From NCBI RefSeq assembly GCF_006546835.1, contig NZ_VICB01000010.1, forward strand, positions 1-64,000: a stretch of 64,000 bases of DNA, written 5' to 3'. This stretch comes from Actinomyces johnsonii (GTDB lineage: Bacteria; Actinomycetota; Actinomycetes; Actinomycetales; Actinomycetaceae). Below are positions 27,823 through 36,983 of this stretch, piece after piece. The stretch's first letter is position 1. Every line of letters begins with the position of its first letter. The translations under genes were made by a program, and so were the position numbers. The notes beneath the pieces were generated by a model, which worked only from the letters and a program-made list of their open reading frames with translations, ran no database searches and was not told where the DNA came from.

Positions 27823-29192
27823 AGTGCTCGCCTCAGGGCGGTGGGAAGCTGCTCAAGACGGTCCATGTCCACAACCGGCATCGTTCCGGCGTGGTGACGC
27901 GACAGGCCGTGCTGGCCTGCACGCAGAGTGACGGCCACCATGGACAGGGGGGCGAAGCCGCGGGCCCGGGCCAGGGTGGCGCGGTCGACCTGCTGACCGG
28001 TGACAAGGACGACGATAGAGGCCTCGGGGTGCGCCGTACAGGCGTGTCGCACCAGGAGGTCGCAGCTGATGTCGTCCTCACCGGTACTCAGCAGACAGGA
28101 CGTGTCCAGCATCCGCAGGGCCGAGGAGACGGGCAGGGCGCCGATCTGGGTGATGAAGCGGACCTCACGCCCATCCTGGATCGCGTCCATGGTCAGGGAG
28201 CAGGCGATGGACACCGCGGTCTCGAAGTCCTCTTCGCCGGCGTAGTCGTCCTGGCGGGTGGACAGTAGGACGAGCAGGCTGGAGCGGCGCGTTTCCTCGA
28301 ACTGACGGACCATGAGCTTGCCGGTGCGCGCGGTGGTGCGCCAGTGGACGTTGCGCCGATCATCTCCGGGAACGTAGTCGCGCAGGGCGTGGAAGGCGAC
28401 GTCGGAGCTGGACAGGTCCTGGGTGACGGCGCCCTCGATGTCGCGCAGGACGCCGTGCAGGACGGTGCCTAGGCGCAGAGTGCGCGGGTGGATGTGGATG
28501 TGCTGCGGTGTGGTCAGGGAGCGCTCGCGCTGAAGCAGTCCCACCGGGTCGCGCTGAACCGCCAGGACCGGGCCCACGGTGACGATGCCGCGGCGCTGGG
28601 TGGGCAGAACGAATCCGCGCTCATGGATAGCCCGGGGGGTCAGGGTGGGGACGACGAAGACGGCGCGTCCGGGCCCCACCGGCATTTCCATGCGCGAGGG
28701 CAGCAGCGGCCGGGTGCGGGGGTTGGTGACGGTCAGCCGGATGAGGGCGTGGTCGCCCACGGTGACACGGGACTCGAGCAGGTTGTGGTTGACCGAGTAC
28801 CCGCCGCGGGGGATGAGCCACAGCCAGGCGCTCGCCACGACAATGCCGACGACGATGGCGGCGCTCCAGGCCTCCTGCCAGCCCATGACGGCACCGGTCA
28901 GTCCGCAGGCCGTCAGTAGTGCCGCACTGCCCCATCCGATCGGGGTGATGGTGTGCAGCAGCCAGCGCAGTGGCCGCAGCAGTACTGCGACGGCATCGAT
29001 CAGCCGGGATCGCGCCGGCCTGGCGGCCAGGGCGGCGCTCGCCGATGCTGATGACGCAGCGGGTGCCGGGGACGCCGACGCTCCCGGGGACTTCGGTGAG
29101 GCTGCGGCGGAGGCGGCGGATGCGCCGGTCCTGCCCGCGGACCCCGGGCGGGCCTGGCGGGCAGAGGTCTGCGACGTCGTCTGAGTCGGCAT
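27819..29192 (-). CDS. DUF58 membrane protein
   Basis: This 457-residue protein has an Ala/Ser-rich N-terminal tail, two membrane segments at about 82-104 and 108-126, an external or peripheral beta-rich part, and the DUF58 domain. The domain hallmark DYVPGDDRRNVHWRTTAR lies near residues 270-287, followed by KLMVRQFEETRR and a von-Willebrand-A-like region (SSLLVLLSTRQDDY). DUF58 proteins regularly partner with MoxR ATPases and transglutaminase-fold membrane proteins, exactly as here. The role is probably assembly or remodelling of a membrane complex. The ATG at 29192 is 5 nt after the MoxR stop. Confidence 0.9.
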   Translation of the reverse strand: MPTQTTSQTSARQARPGSAGRTGASAASAAASPKSPGASASPAPAASSASASAALAARPARSRLIDAVAVLLRPLRWLLHTITPIGWGSAALLTACGLTGAVMGWQEAWSAAIVVGIVVASAWLWLIPRGGYSVNHNLLESRVTVGDHALIRLTVTNPRTRPLLPSRMEMPVGPGRAVFVVPTLTPRAIHERGFVLPTQRRGIVTVGPVLAVQRDPVGLLQRERSLTTPQHIHIHPRTLRLGTVLHGVLRDIEGAVTQDLSSSDVAFHALRDYVPGDDRRNVHWRTTARTGKLMVRQFEETRRSSLLVLLSTRQDDYAGEEDFETAVSIACSLTMDAIQDGREVRFITQIGALPVSSALRMLDTSCLLSTGEDDISCDLLVRHACTAHPEASIVVLVTGQQVDRATLARARGFAPLSMVAVTLRAGQHGLSRHHAGTMPVVDMDRLEQLPTALRRAL

Positions 29193-29197
29193 GCGGC

Positions 29198-30163
29198 TCA
29201 ATCGCGGGTCGTGGGCGCGGGGACCTGGCCCAGGGCAGCGGTGATGACGCCGGAGGCGGTGGCGCCGGTGAACTCGGCATCGGGGTCCATGACCAGACGG
29301 TGGGCCCACACGACATCGGCGAGGTCCTTGACATCGTCGGGCAGGACGAAGTTGCGGCCCTGGGCGGCGGCCCAGACACGGGCGGCCCGGGCCATGCCGA
29401 TGGCGCCGCGCGTGGACACCCCCATGCGGGTCTCCTCGGCGTCCCGCGTGGCCTCGACCAGGGCGCCGATGTAGTCCAGCACCGAGTTCTCGATGTGGTT
29501 GGTGGCGGCCAGGTCGGCCATGGATGCCACGACGGAGGAGGCCACCACCGCGGACAGGTTCTTGGAGCGATCCGGGTGGGCCGAGCTGGACAGGATCCGT
29601 GTGAGCGCCTCCCGGCCCGGGTAGCCCACGGAGGCCTTCATGAGGAATCGGTCCAGCTGGGCCTCGGGCAGGCGGTAGGTGCCGGCCTGCTCGATAGGGT
29701 TCTGGGTGGCGATGACCATGAAGGGACGCTCGGTCGTGTGGCGCACGCCGTCGACCGTCACCTGGGATTCCTCCATGACCTCCAGGAGGGCCGACTGGGT
29801 CTTGGGGCTGGCCCGGTTGATCTCGTCGGCCAGGACGATCGAGGAGAAGATCGGGCCGGCGTGGAAGTCCCATGAGCCGGTCTTCTGGTCGTAGATCGTC
29901 ACACCCGTGATGTCGCTGGGCAGCAGATCGGGGGTGAACTGGATGCGCGAGTGTGTCCCCTGCACCGAGGCGGCCAGGGCCCGGGCCAGGGCCGTCTTAC
30001 CGGTGCCGGGGGCGTCCTCGAGCAGGAGGTGCCCCTCGGAGAGCATGGTGGTCAGGGCCAGCTTGATCACATCGTCCTTGTCGAGCAGCGCCTGACCGAC
30101 GTTGTTGACAATGGTGGAGAAGGCGTCAGCGAACCATGTCGCGTTCTCGGGGGTCATCGGCAT
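29198..30163 (-). CDS. MoxR-family AAA+ ATPase
   Basis: This 321-residue AAA+ chaperone-like ATPase has Walker A in EDAPGTGKTALARALA, Walker B in SSIVLADEINRASPKTQ, sensor 1 in VIATQNPIEQAG and the sensor/lid helices TRGAIGMARAARVWAA. MoxR proteins act with DUF58 and vWA proteins to mature or insert partner proteins. Here the 2100-residue surface protein and the transglutaminase-fold protein are the obvious clients (inference). The ATG at 30163 is chosen because GAAGGAT lies 10 nt upstream and the fold begins shortly after. A GTG at 30247, overlapping the upstream stop, would add 28 poorly conserved-looking residues. Confidence 0.9.
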   Translation of the reverse strand: MPMTPENATWFADAFSTIVNNVGQALLDKDDVIKLALTTMLSEGHLLLEDAPGTGKTALARALAASVQGTHSRIQFTPDLLPSDITGVTIYDQKTGSWDFHAGPIFSSIVLADEINRASPKTQSALLEVMEESQVTVDGVRHTTERPFMVIATQNPIEQAGTYRLPEAQLDRFLMKASVGYPGREALTRILSSSAHPDRSKNLSAVVASSVVASMADLAATNHIENSVLDYIGALVEATRDAEETRMGVSTRGAIGMARAARVWAAAQGRNFVLPDDVKDLADVVWAHRLVMDPDAEFTGATASGVITAALGQVPAPTTRD

Positions 30164-30243
30164 GGAATCAATGATCCTTCGGGTGGAGGGGGGTGAGTGT
30201 GTGAGTTGTTGCGTAGCGGGCATCGATCCGGTCACTGATCCGG

Positions 30244-33200
30244 TCACTGCTGGGTGCAGGTGATGGTCTGGTTCCAGTTCGGTGTCCGGTGGGGGAACTT
30301 GTGCCGGGCGTACCCGTTCTTATCGAGGGCGACCTCTTCTGTGTACTGGTCCGGTTGCCAGTCCCAGGTGTCCCAGTACCAGTATCCACAGGACAGAGTG
30401 CTGTTGGGATTGCCGTACAGGTCGACAACCATCTGGTAACAGCGCCCCCAGGGCCCGAAGCCCCGTGGTGAGCAGGTCTGGGTGTAGTCGATGGTGAAGG
30501 TCTGCTGGGTGCCGACCGGGACATTGTTGCCCCTGTCGTCATCATCATCGTCGCCGTCGTCCTGCTTGGGCGGCCTGGTGACGGTGTCGCAGCCCCACTC
30601 CGAGGTGCCGGCGTTGTTCTTGGCGCGCACGCACCAGGTGCGTGACTCTCCGCGCTTGAGCTTGCTTCCGTAGGTCTCGCCGACTTCGATGCTGTCGACG
30701 GTCTTGCCGCCGTTCTCGGTCTGCTCATAGCTGGTGCCCGCCCCGTTGTTGGCCCCGGGCGTCCAGGAGCACTCGACCTTCTTCTGCTTCTTGCCGGTGA
30801 GCTCACAGCTGACCGAGGGCGCCGATGGCGGGCCGTAGGGTGCCACCGGCGAGGAGGCGACGACGTCGGAGTACTGTCCGCCGCCGTTGGCCCGGGCGTA
30901 GACCGTGTAGGCCTGCCCGTCTGTCAGGCCCCGGATGGTCGAGGAGCTGGTCCAGTTGACCTGGTCGACCGAGTACTCCACCGACAGATCGCCCACGCTC
31001 CAGCCGTTGCCGGCTCGGGGCGAGGCGTTCACGGACAGTTCGCCGCTGTTGCCGGTGGCCTTGACGACGGGGGTCGAGGGGGCCAGCGGGGTCGACTTGT
31101 AGGTGTAGCTGGCCTGGGCCGAGGTCTTGGTCCCGTGGCCGTTGTCCGCCACGACCCAGAAGGTCCAGGTGCCGGGAGACAGCGAGACGCTGGTGGAGGT
31201 GGCGCCTCCGACGCTCTTGGAATCGCTCGTGTTGCCGTTGGAGTAGTGGAGCGTGTAGCTGACGGAACTGCCGTTGCCGTTGGCCGCCTGCCAGCTGACG
31301 GCGACGGTCTCCCCGTTGGGGGTGATGACGGGCGTTCCGGGCGTTCCGGGCTCGCCATAGGGCGTCACCGAGTTGGACGGGGAGGACCAGTCCGAAGCGG
31401 TCCCTTGGCTCGACTTGGCGCGCACCTGTGCGGTGTAGGCCCGTCCCGGGGCGACGTCGATGGACGTCGATCCCCCGGTCAGGCCCGTGAGCACCGTCCC
31501 GTCCGACAGGCGCACGTCATAGCTCAACGCGCCCCCGAAGGGGTCGTCCACCTCGGACCAACGCACGATGAGGCTCCCCGCGCCGGCTGTCAGCGTGGGC
31601 GCGGCCGGCGTCTTGGCCGTGGCATTGTGCTGGTAGGACATCGATGCGGCACTGGAGTCGCCGTACTTGTTGGTGGCCACCACCTGGATGTTGTAGGTCT
31701 GACCGGGCACCAGGTTGTTGATGAGGCAGTTCGAGGTCGTGCAGGTCTGCTCGACGCCGTCGACACTCACCTTGTAACCGGTGATGGGGGAGCCATTGGC
31801 GGAGCCATCGGTCCAGGACACGCGCGCTGAGGTGGCCCCCGCCGGCGCCACGGTCAGCCCGGAGGGGGCTGTGGGCGCCACGCCGCCGACCTGCACCGTG
31901 ATCGTGCCGGTGACGGCCCGTGACTCGGAGCCGGTGGAGTCCAGCACCTTGTACTGGGCGGTGATAGTGCCGTGGAAGCCGGCGTTCGGGGTGATGGTGA
32001 CCGTGGTGCCGGAAGCGCTCACCGTTCCCTCACCGGAGGTGATCGTCGGGGTACCGGACAGGGTGATCGGCTTGTCCGGGAAGGGATTGCTCACCGCCGC
32101 GGACACGTCGGTGCTCACCGCCTCGCCGTTGCGGGACTCCAGGTTGATCGGAGCCGTGGTCATGAGCGGCTTGGTGGAGGCGCTGACCCGCACGGGCAGG
32201 GAGGCGTTGACCGGCGGGTTGACGCCGTCGGAGACGGTGATCGGAACTGAGCCGGTGGTGCCTTCGGTGGCTTTGTCGGCGGCCTTGACGGACAGCGTCG
32301 AGCCGCTTAGGGAGATATCGAAGCCCTTCGGGGCGGGGCCGGCCTGGAAGGAGAGCTTGTCGCTCGGGTCCGGGTCGGTGGTCATGGCCGCCAGATTGGC
32401 CGTGACGGCCCCCTCTCCGGGCGCCACCGTCACCTCGGTGGGGGTGAATGTCGGCGGCTTGTTCGTCGAGGAATCCACAACGATCGGCAGCGTGAGCGTG
32501 GCGCTCAGCGCGTCCGAGCCGGTGCCGTCGGCCACGGTGAAGGTCACCGAGGTCTGACCGGTGAAGCCCGACTCGGGCGTGAAGGACAGCCCCGTCCCGC
32601 TCGAGGTGATCTTGGCATCCTTGGTGCCCTTGGCCATGTGGATGGACGAGGCGTCCGGGATGACGGGCTTGGTTCCCTCACGGGTGAGGATGTAGGAGGA
32701 CAGGTTGATATCCGTGGTCTTGTCCGCCAGAACGTGGGCGGGCACGGCCGAGGGGTTGATGCGGGGCCGCAGGGCGGACCGGGCGGGAACCACGACGACG
32801 GCGTGACCGGTCAGTCCGTCGGCATCGGTGATCGTGTAGAGCACGAGCCGCTGGGTCTCGCCCACCGTGAGGCTGATGGAGTCTTTGCCCACCTCGACGT
32901 CGGGGTCGGAGGAGGAGAGCTTGAGGTCCCACGGCGAGCCGTCGGTGTCCTTGTCGTTGTCCAGGACCGGGATGGTCACCTTGCCGTTGGCGTCGACCTG
33001 GTCGACGGTGACGTAGTCGTCCACGCCTACCGGGTTGGCCAGGGGGGCGTTGCTGGAGACCTGGACGGTGACGGTGCCCGTGTCGGTGCCGCCGCGCCCG
33101 TCGGAGACGGTGTAGGTGACCGAGTGGTTGCCCTCTTTGTCCGGCAGGTTGAGCACCAGGCGTCCGGCACGGGTGGATACGCCCAGCGACGGGTCGCTGG

Positions 33201-36200
33201 AGACCGGGTCGCCCTCCAGCGACAGGGTGTCGCCGTCGGTGTCCAAGTCGTTGGACAGGACGTCCACGGCCACGGTGCGTCCCGGTTTGGCCACGACCAG
33301 GTCGTCTGTGGCCACCGGGGCCACGTTGACCGGGGAGGCCTGGGCGACGCCCACGCGGACCGTGCCGGTGGACTGGGCCCCGAAGCGATCCTCGACGACG
33401 TAGGTGAAGGTGTCGGTACCAGTGGCGCCTTCGGCGGGCTTGTAGGTGAGCCACGAGGAGTTGACCTCCACCGAGCCCAGGGAGGGGGCCTGGTTGAGGC
33501 CCACGAGGCTCACCGAGTCGCCGTCGGGGTCGATGCCATCCAGGGGCACGGTGATGTTCGTGGCCGAGCCGGCTAGGGTACGGGCCTCGAGGTTTTGCGG
33601 CGAGGGCGCGGAGTTGTGCTCGGTGTCCTGCGCGCGCACCTCCACGGTGAGGACACCTGAAGCGGTCTGCCCCTGATCGTCCTTGGCCGTGTAGGCGTAG
33701 GAGGTGCGTCCGGGCTGGTCGCCGGCGCGGAAGCGAACGGTGTTCTCGCTGACCCAGGCGGTGCCCAGCTCATCGCCGACGAGGCTGACCTGAGAGTCCA
33801 CCGACAGGTTGAGCCCCGAGGGGGAGGTGTCGTTGTCCAGAACCTTGGCGGTGACGACGTCGCCGGCTCGCACGACGGCGGTGTCGTTGGTGACCACCGG
33901 CGGCTGGGGCTGGGACTGCGTCACGGGGACAATCGCGACCTTCCCGGTGGTGGAAGAGGTGCCGTTGGTGACGGTGTAGTCGACCGTCAAATTGGCCGGG
34001 ACCGTACTGGCCGCGGTGATCTGCAGCAGGGAGTGGTCCACGACCGTGACGGTGACCCCGGAGTCCGGCGGAGTGCTCACCGACTGCAGGACCAGGATCC
34101 CTCCGGAGGGGTCGAAGTCGTTGTTAAGTGGGGCAATGGTTGTCGAGCCGCCGTTGCGCAGCAGGGCGGTGTCGTTCTCGGCCTCGGGCGGCACCGTGGC
34201 CTCAGCCTTGGGGGTGACGTCCACGCGCACGATCCCCTGAGCCGTATTGGCCCCGTCCATGACGTCGTAAGTGAGGTAGTAGGTCTGGGCCTGGGCGTTC
34301 GCTTCGGTGGAGAAGGTGAAGACGCCTGCCTGCTGGTCGATATCGATCGAGGTCCCGGCCGGGGCGTCCTGGACCGCGGCCAGGCGCAGGGTCCCCCCGG
34401 AGGGGGAGGTGTCGTTGTCCAGAGGCGAAACGACAGCCTTGGTTCCGGCGACGACGCGTACGTGGTCGGCGTTGGCAATCGGCTTGGCCGACTGGGCTGG
34501 CTGCACATCGACCTTGACCACGCCGGAGGTGGTCTCCCGGCCGTCGGAGACGGTGACGGTCAGATCCCGGGAACCGGTGCCGGCGCCGAGTTCGCGCACC
34601 GAGACGGTGCCCTCGTTGGAGACCTTGACATCCATCCCCTCGCCCTGGGCGGAGACCAGGTAGAGGTCGTCCCCGTCAGGGTCGAGCCAATGGCCCAGCA
34701 CGTCCAGGGAACCGGAGGCGCCCTCGGCGACGGTGAGGGTCGGCGTGGTGATCTGGTTGGGGGCGGCGTTGACCTCCCAGCCGTGGACGTCCACGGTGGC
34801 AACGGCGGAGTCGCTCATGCCACGGCCGTCGTCGGCCGTGTAGGGCACAGAGTAGCTGCCGGTGGCGTTGTCGGGGATGTCCATGCGCAGGGCCAGCCCG
34901 CCCTGGGCCTTGGTGGCGGCCAGCGAACCGCCGTTGTCCTGCGGAGTCGCCGTGAGGACGTCCCCGTCGGGGTCGGAGTCGTTGGCCAGGACGGGCAGGA
35001 GCGCCGAGCGGCCCGGGCGCACGCCGAAGCTGTCGTCGACAGCCTTGGGGGCGTGGTTCTCCTCGGTGCGCTCCGGAGGCGTCTGGGACTCCGAGGTGTT
35101 GGCGGAGTCGTCCTTCTGATTGGCGTTGTCATCGGTCTGGGCGGTCTTGTCCGTCCAGTCGTCAATGAGGACGAGGTCATTGTTGGGCAGCCACACCGAG
35201 CCCGACTCCAGGTCGTTGAGCACGATGGCGTCGCGGTTGACCCGGAAGATCGGGGCAGAGGAGGAGGCGAGTTTGTCGTCGTGGATGGTGTCGGTCCCGC
35301 CGAACAGGCCCGAGCAGCTGCGCACGAACTGGCCCGAACCGGACCAGGCGGCGTAGACGCACTTGCCCAGGCGCACCGGCTGGGCCGCAACGCCCTCGGG
35401 TGCCGGATCCTCCTTGGCCGACGGCGTTTTGGTGACCTTGCCGCCGTCGAGGGGGACGGAGATGAGCTCGTTGCGGGAGGCGACCAGGACCGAGTCGGCC
35501 TCGGGGCCGGGCTGCTGGAGGGCCAGGCCGGCGGCGCCCAGGTTGACGGTCTTGCCCTCGGGCAGGTGGAGGATTCCGGTGGAGCGCTCGAGGACTACGG
35601 GCTTGTCGCCGACGGCGGTGATGGCCAGATCGGTGCCGGAGGTCAGTGTCAGGGAGGTGTTGGTGGCCTCCTTCCAGCCCTTGTCGTCGGCCTCCAGAGA
35701 GACCAGGGATTTGCTGGTGGCCGAGGCCGCGTGGATCGCGCCGTCCTTGCCGACGACGGCCACGACGTCGGGCATGCCGGTGACTACCGGGGCGGCGGAG
35801 GCCAGGGAGCCGGCGGCCTTGGCCTTGGAGGCCCGGATGGTGCCCTGGACCTTGTCGACGGCGATGGCTCGGTCGCCGCCCTGGGCGACTGTCACGCCCT
35901 TGGTGAGCTGGGTGCGTCCGGAGAAGGAGACCTGGGAGGGGTCGACTGAGGAGACCGAGGCGTCACCGGTGTCGGGGACCAGGATGTCCTCGGCGTTCTG
36001 GGTGACGTCGAAGGAGGATGAGGAGGTGCGGATCGTGCCGTCGACCTCGCGGGAGGGGTAGTTGAGGCGGGCCACGAGGTGGTTGGTGGTGGAGGTGACC
36101 CACACGCCGCCGTCGTTGAGATGCAGATCGGCCTGGGCCACGCCCTCGTGAAGCCAGGCGGCCGTTCCCAGGGCGGTCACGCATAGGACCGCCGCCAGGG

Positions 36201-36546
36201 AGGACAGGCGCTTGCGCAGCCGCTGACGCTGCGCGCGCGACTGAGGGATGCGGAAGGTCGCAGCCAGGCGGGAGGTGGTGGTTCCGGAGGTGAGTCCCGA
36301 ACCCGTGTCCTGTCCGTCGCCGGCCGATGCGGAGCCCTTGGCGTTCCGGGTGCTTGTGGCTCGCCGCCGGGGACGCAGAGCGCTCGCGGCGCGGGCGAGG
36401 AGACCGGGACGGTCCACGGCAGACTGAGCGGTGCTGGAGTCGGATCGGTTGCCTCCGCCATCGCCGGCACCGGGGGCGGCGGAGGCGGAGTCGATGCTGC
36501 TCGACGGGTTGTCGGGCGCTTCGAAGTCATTACGTGAAGTGGTCAC
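30244..36546 (-). CDS. 2100-residue membrane-anchored Ig-like / fibronectin-III protein
   Basis: Residues 1-114 are a disordered basic cytosolic tail and 115-137 a membrane anchor. About 140-495 is a beta-rich region, possibly a propeller. From about 503 come roughly eleven cadherin- or bacterial-Ig-like repeats of about 95 residues, with DPDGD, DTDGD and LDNDTSPSG acidic motifs that suggest calcium binding. Five FN3 domains lie at about 1555-1990 (PSGLTVAPAGATSARVSW and similar). The last 100 residues form an aromatic, Cys-containing tail (SCGYWYWDTWDWQPDQY). The topology is N-in with a giant exterior, fitting an adhesin or surface scaffold. There is no LPxTG motif. The GTG start overlaps the cytidylyltransferase stop (GTGA). 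Possible calcium binding and adhesion are inferred. Confidence 0.88.
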   Translation of the reverse strand: MTTSRNDFEAPDNPSSSIDSASAAPGAGDGGGNRSDSSTAQSAVDRPGLLARAASALRPRRRATSTRNAKGSASAGDGQDTGSGLTSGTTTSRLAATFRIPQSRAQRQRLRKRLSSLAAVLCVTALGTAAWLHEGVAQADLHLNDGGVWVTSTTNHLVARLNYPSREVDGTIRTSSSSFDVTQNAEDILVPDTGDASVSSVDPSQVSFSGRTQLTKGVTVAQGGDRAIAVDKVQGTIRASKAKAAGSLASAAPVVTGMPDVVAVVGKDGAIHAASATSKSLVSLEADDKGWKEATNTSLTLTSGTDLAITAVGDKPVVLERSTGILHLPEGKTVNLGAAGLALQQPGPEADSVLVASRNELISVPLDGGKVTKTPSAKEDPAPEGVAAQPVRLGKCVYAAWSGSGQFVRSCSGLFGGTDTIHDDKLASSSAPIFRVNRDAIVLNDLESGSVWLPNNDLVLIDDWTDKTAQTDDNANQKDDSANTSESQTPPERTEENHAPKAVDDSFGVRPGRSALLPVLANDSDPDGDVLTATPQDNGGSLAATKAQGGLALRMDIPDNATGSYSVPYTADDGRGMSDSAVATVDVHGWEVNAAPNQITTPTLTVAEGASGSLDVLGHWLDPDGDDLYLVSAQGEGMDVKVSNEGTVSVRELGAGTGSRDLTVTVSDGRETTSGVVKVDVQPAQSAKPIANADHVRVVAGTKAVVSPLDNDTSPSGGTLRLAAVQDAPAGTSIDIDQQAGVFTFSTEANAQAQTYYLTYDVMDGANTAQGIVRVDVTPKAEATVPPEAENDTALLRNGGSTTIAPLNNDFDPSGGILVLQSVSTPPDSGVTVTVVDHSLLQITAASTVPANLTVDYTVTNGTSSTTGKVAIVPVTQSQPQPPVVTNDTAVVRAGDVVTAKVLDNDTSPSGLNLSVDSQVSLVGDELGTAWVSENTVRFRAGDQPGRTSYAYTAKDDQGQTASGVLTVEVRAQDTEHNSAPSPQNLEARTLAGSATNITVPLDGIDPDGDSVSLVGLNQAPSLGSVEVNSSWLTYKPAEGATGTDTFTYVVEDRFGAQSTGTVRVGVAQASPVNVAPVATDDLVVAKPGRTVAVDVLSNDLDTDGDTLSLEGDPVSSDPSLGVSTRAGRLVLNLPDKEGNHSVTYTVSDGRGGTDTGTVTVQVSSNAPLANPVGVDDYVTVDQVDANGKVTIPVLDNDKDTDGSPWDLKLSSSDPDVEVGKDSISLTVGETQRLVLYTITDADGLTGHAVVVVPARSALRPRINPSAVPAHVLADKTTDINLSSYILTREGTKPVIPDASSIHMAKGTKDAKITSSGTGLSFTPESGFTGQTSVTFTVADGTGSDALSATLTLPIVVDSSTNKPPTFTPTEVTVAPGEGAVTANLAAMTTDPDPSDKLSFQAGPAPKGFDISLSGSTLSVKAADKATEGTTGSVPITVSDGVNPPVNASLPVRVSASTKPLMTTAPINLESRNGEAVSTDVSAAVSNPFPDKPITLSGTPTITSGEGTVSASGTTVTITPNAGFHGTITAQYKVLDSTGSESRAVTGTITVQVGGVAPTAPSGLTVAPAGATSARVSWTDGSANGSPITGYKVSVDGVEQTCTTSNCLINNLVPGQTYNIQVVATNKYGDSSAASMSYQHNATAKTPAAPTLTAGAGSLIVRWSEVDDPFGGALSYDVRLSDGTVLTGLTGGSTSIDVAPGRAYTAQVRAKSSQGTASDWSSPSNSVTPYGEPGTPGTPVITPNGETVAVSWQAANGNGSSVSYTLHYSNGNTSDSKSVGGATSTSVSLSPGTWTFWVVADNGHGTKTSAQASYTYKSTPLAPSTPVVKATGNSGELSVNASPRAGNGWSVGDLSVEYSVDQVNWTSSSTIRGLTDGQAYTVYARANGGGQYSDVVASSPVAPYGPPSAPSVSCELTGKKQKKVECSWTPGANNGAGTSYEQTENGGKTVDSIEVGETYGSKLKRGESRTWCVRAKNNAGTSEWGCDTVTRPPKQDDGDDDDDDRGNNVPVGTQQTFTIDYTQTCSPRGFGPWGRCYQMVVDLYGNPNSTLSCGYWYWDTWDWQPDQYTEEVALDKNGYARHKFPHRTPNWNQTITCTQQ

Positions 36547-36983
36547 TTGGCCCCTTGGGGACTGCGGGAGGCGACCTCTTGGACGAGGGTGCGTCGCAGC
36601 ATCGTCGAGGAGGTGGTGGGTGTGTAGGGCAGGTAGATCACGGAGGCGCCGACCTCCGCCATCTCGGCCTCGAGGCGGCGGCCCTTGTCTGTGCCCTCCC
36701 AGTCGGTGCCCTTGAACAGCACGTCGAAGGGAGAGCGCTTCCAGGCCAGGCGCTTGTCCTGGTCATAGTCGGGGACCACGGAGTCCACCATGCGTAGGGC
36801 GGCCACCATGGCCATGCGTTCGGCCAGGGGCACGATGGGGCCGCGCCCCTTCATCCTTTCCAGAGACTCGTCGGTGGCGACTCCCGCGATGAGGCGGTCG
36901 CAGCGCTTGGCCGCCTCGGTGAGGATGTTGAGGTGTCCCACGTGCAGCATGTCGAAACCGCCCGGGACGTAGCCGGTGATCAT
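36543..36983 (-). CDS. Cytidylyltransferase-like nucleotidyltransferase (TagD/GCT-like)
   Basis: This small protein of 146 residues has the nucleotidyltransferase HxGH motif in GGFDMLHVGHLNIL, the substrate loop PDYDQDKRLAWKR and a TSSTMLRR motif near the end corresponding to the family's ISSTxIR. Its length fits glycerol-3-phosphate cytidylyltransferase and relatives, which make CDP-glycerol or similar CDP-alcohols. The exact alcohol or sugar cannot be read. It overlaps the glycosylphosphotransferase stop (TGATG, with GGGAG upstream) and the start of the giant Ig protein. The CDP-alcohol phosphotransferase at 40583 could use its product (inference). Confidence 0.85.
   Translation of the reverse strand: MITGYVPGGFDMLHVGHLNILTEAAKRCDRLIAGVATDESLERMKGRGPIVPLAERMAMVAALRMVDSVVPDYDQDKRLAWKRSPFDVLFKGTDWEGTDKGRRLEAEMAEVGASVIYLPYTPTTSSTMLRRTLVQEVASRSPQGAK

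Noticed and set aside
34033-35949. A 638-codon forward frame antisense to the Ig/FN3 gene
   Set aside because: It is composed of Gly/Val/Asp-rich low-complexity sequence with no ribosome binding site, mirroring the repeated Ig codons on the other strand.
36543-36983. Phosphopantetheine adenylyltransferase (coaD)
   Set aside because: The HxGH motif is shared, but the protein lacks the CoaD opening and its position in a glycan operon and TSSTMLRR ending fit the TagD/GCT group better.
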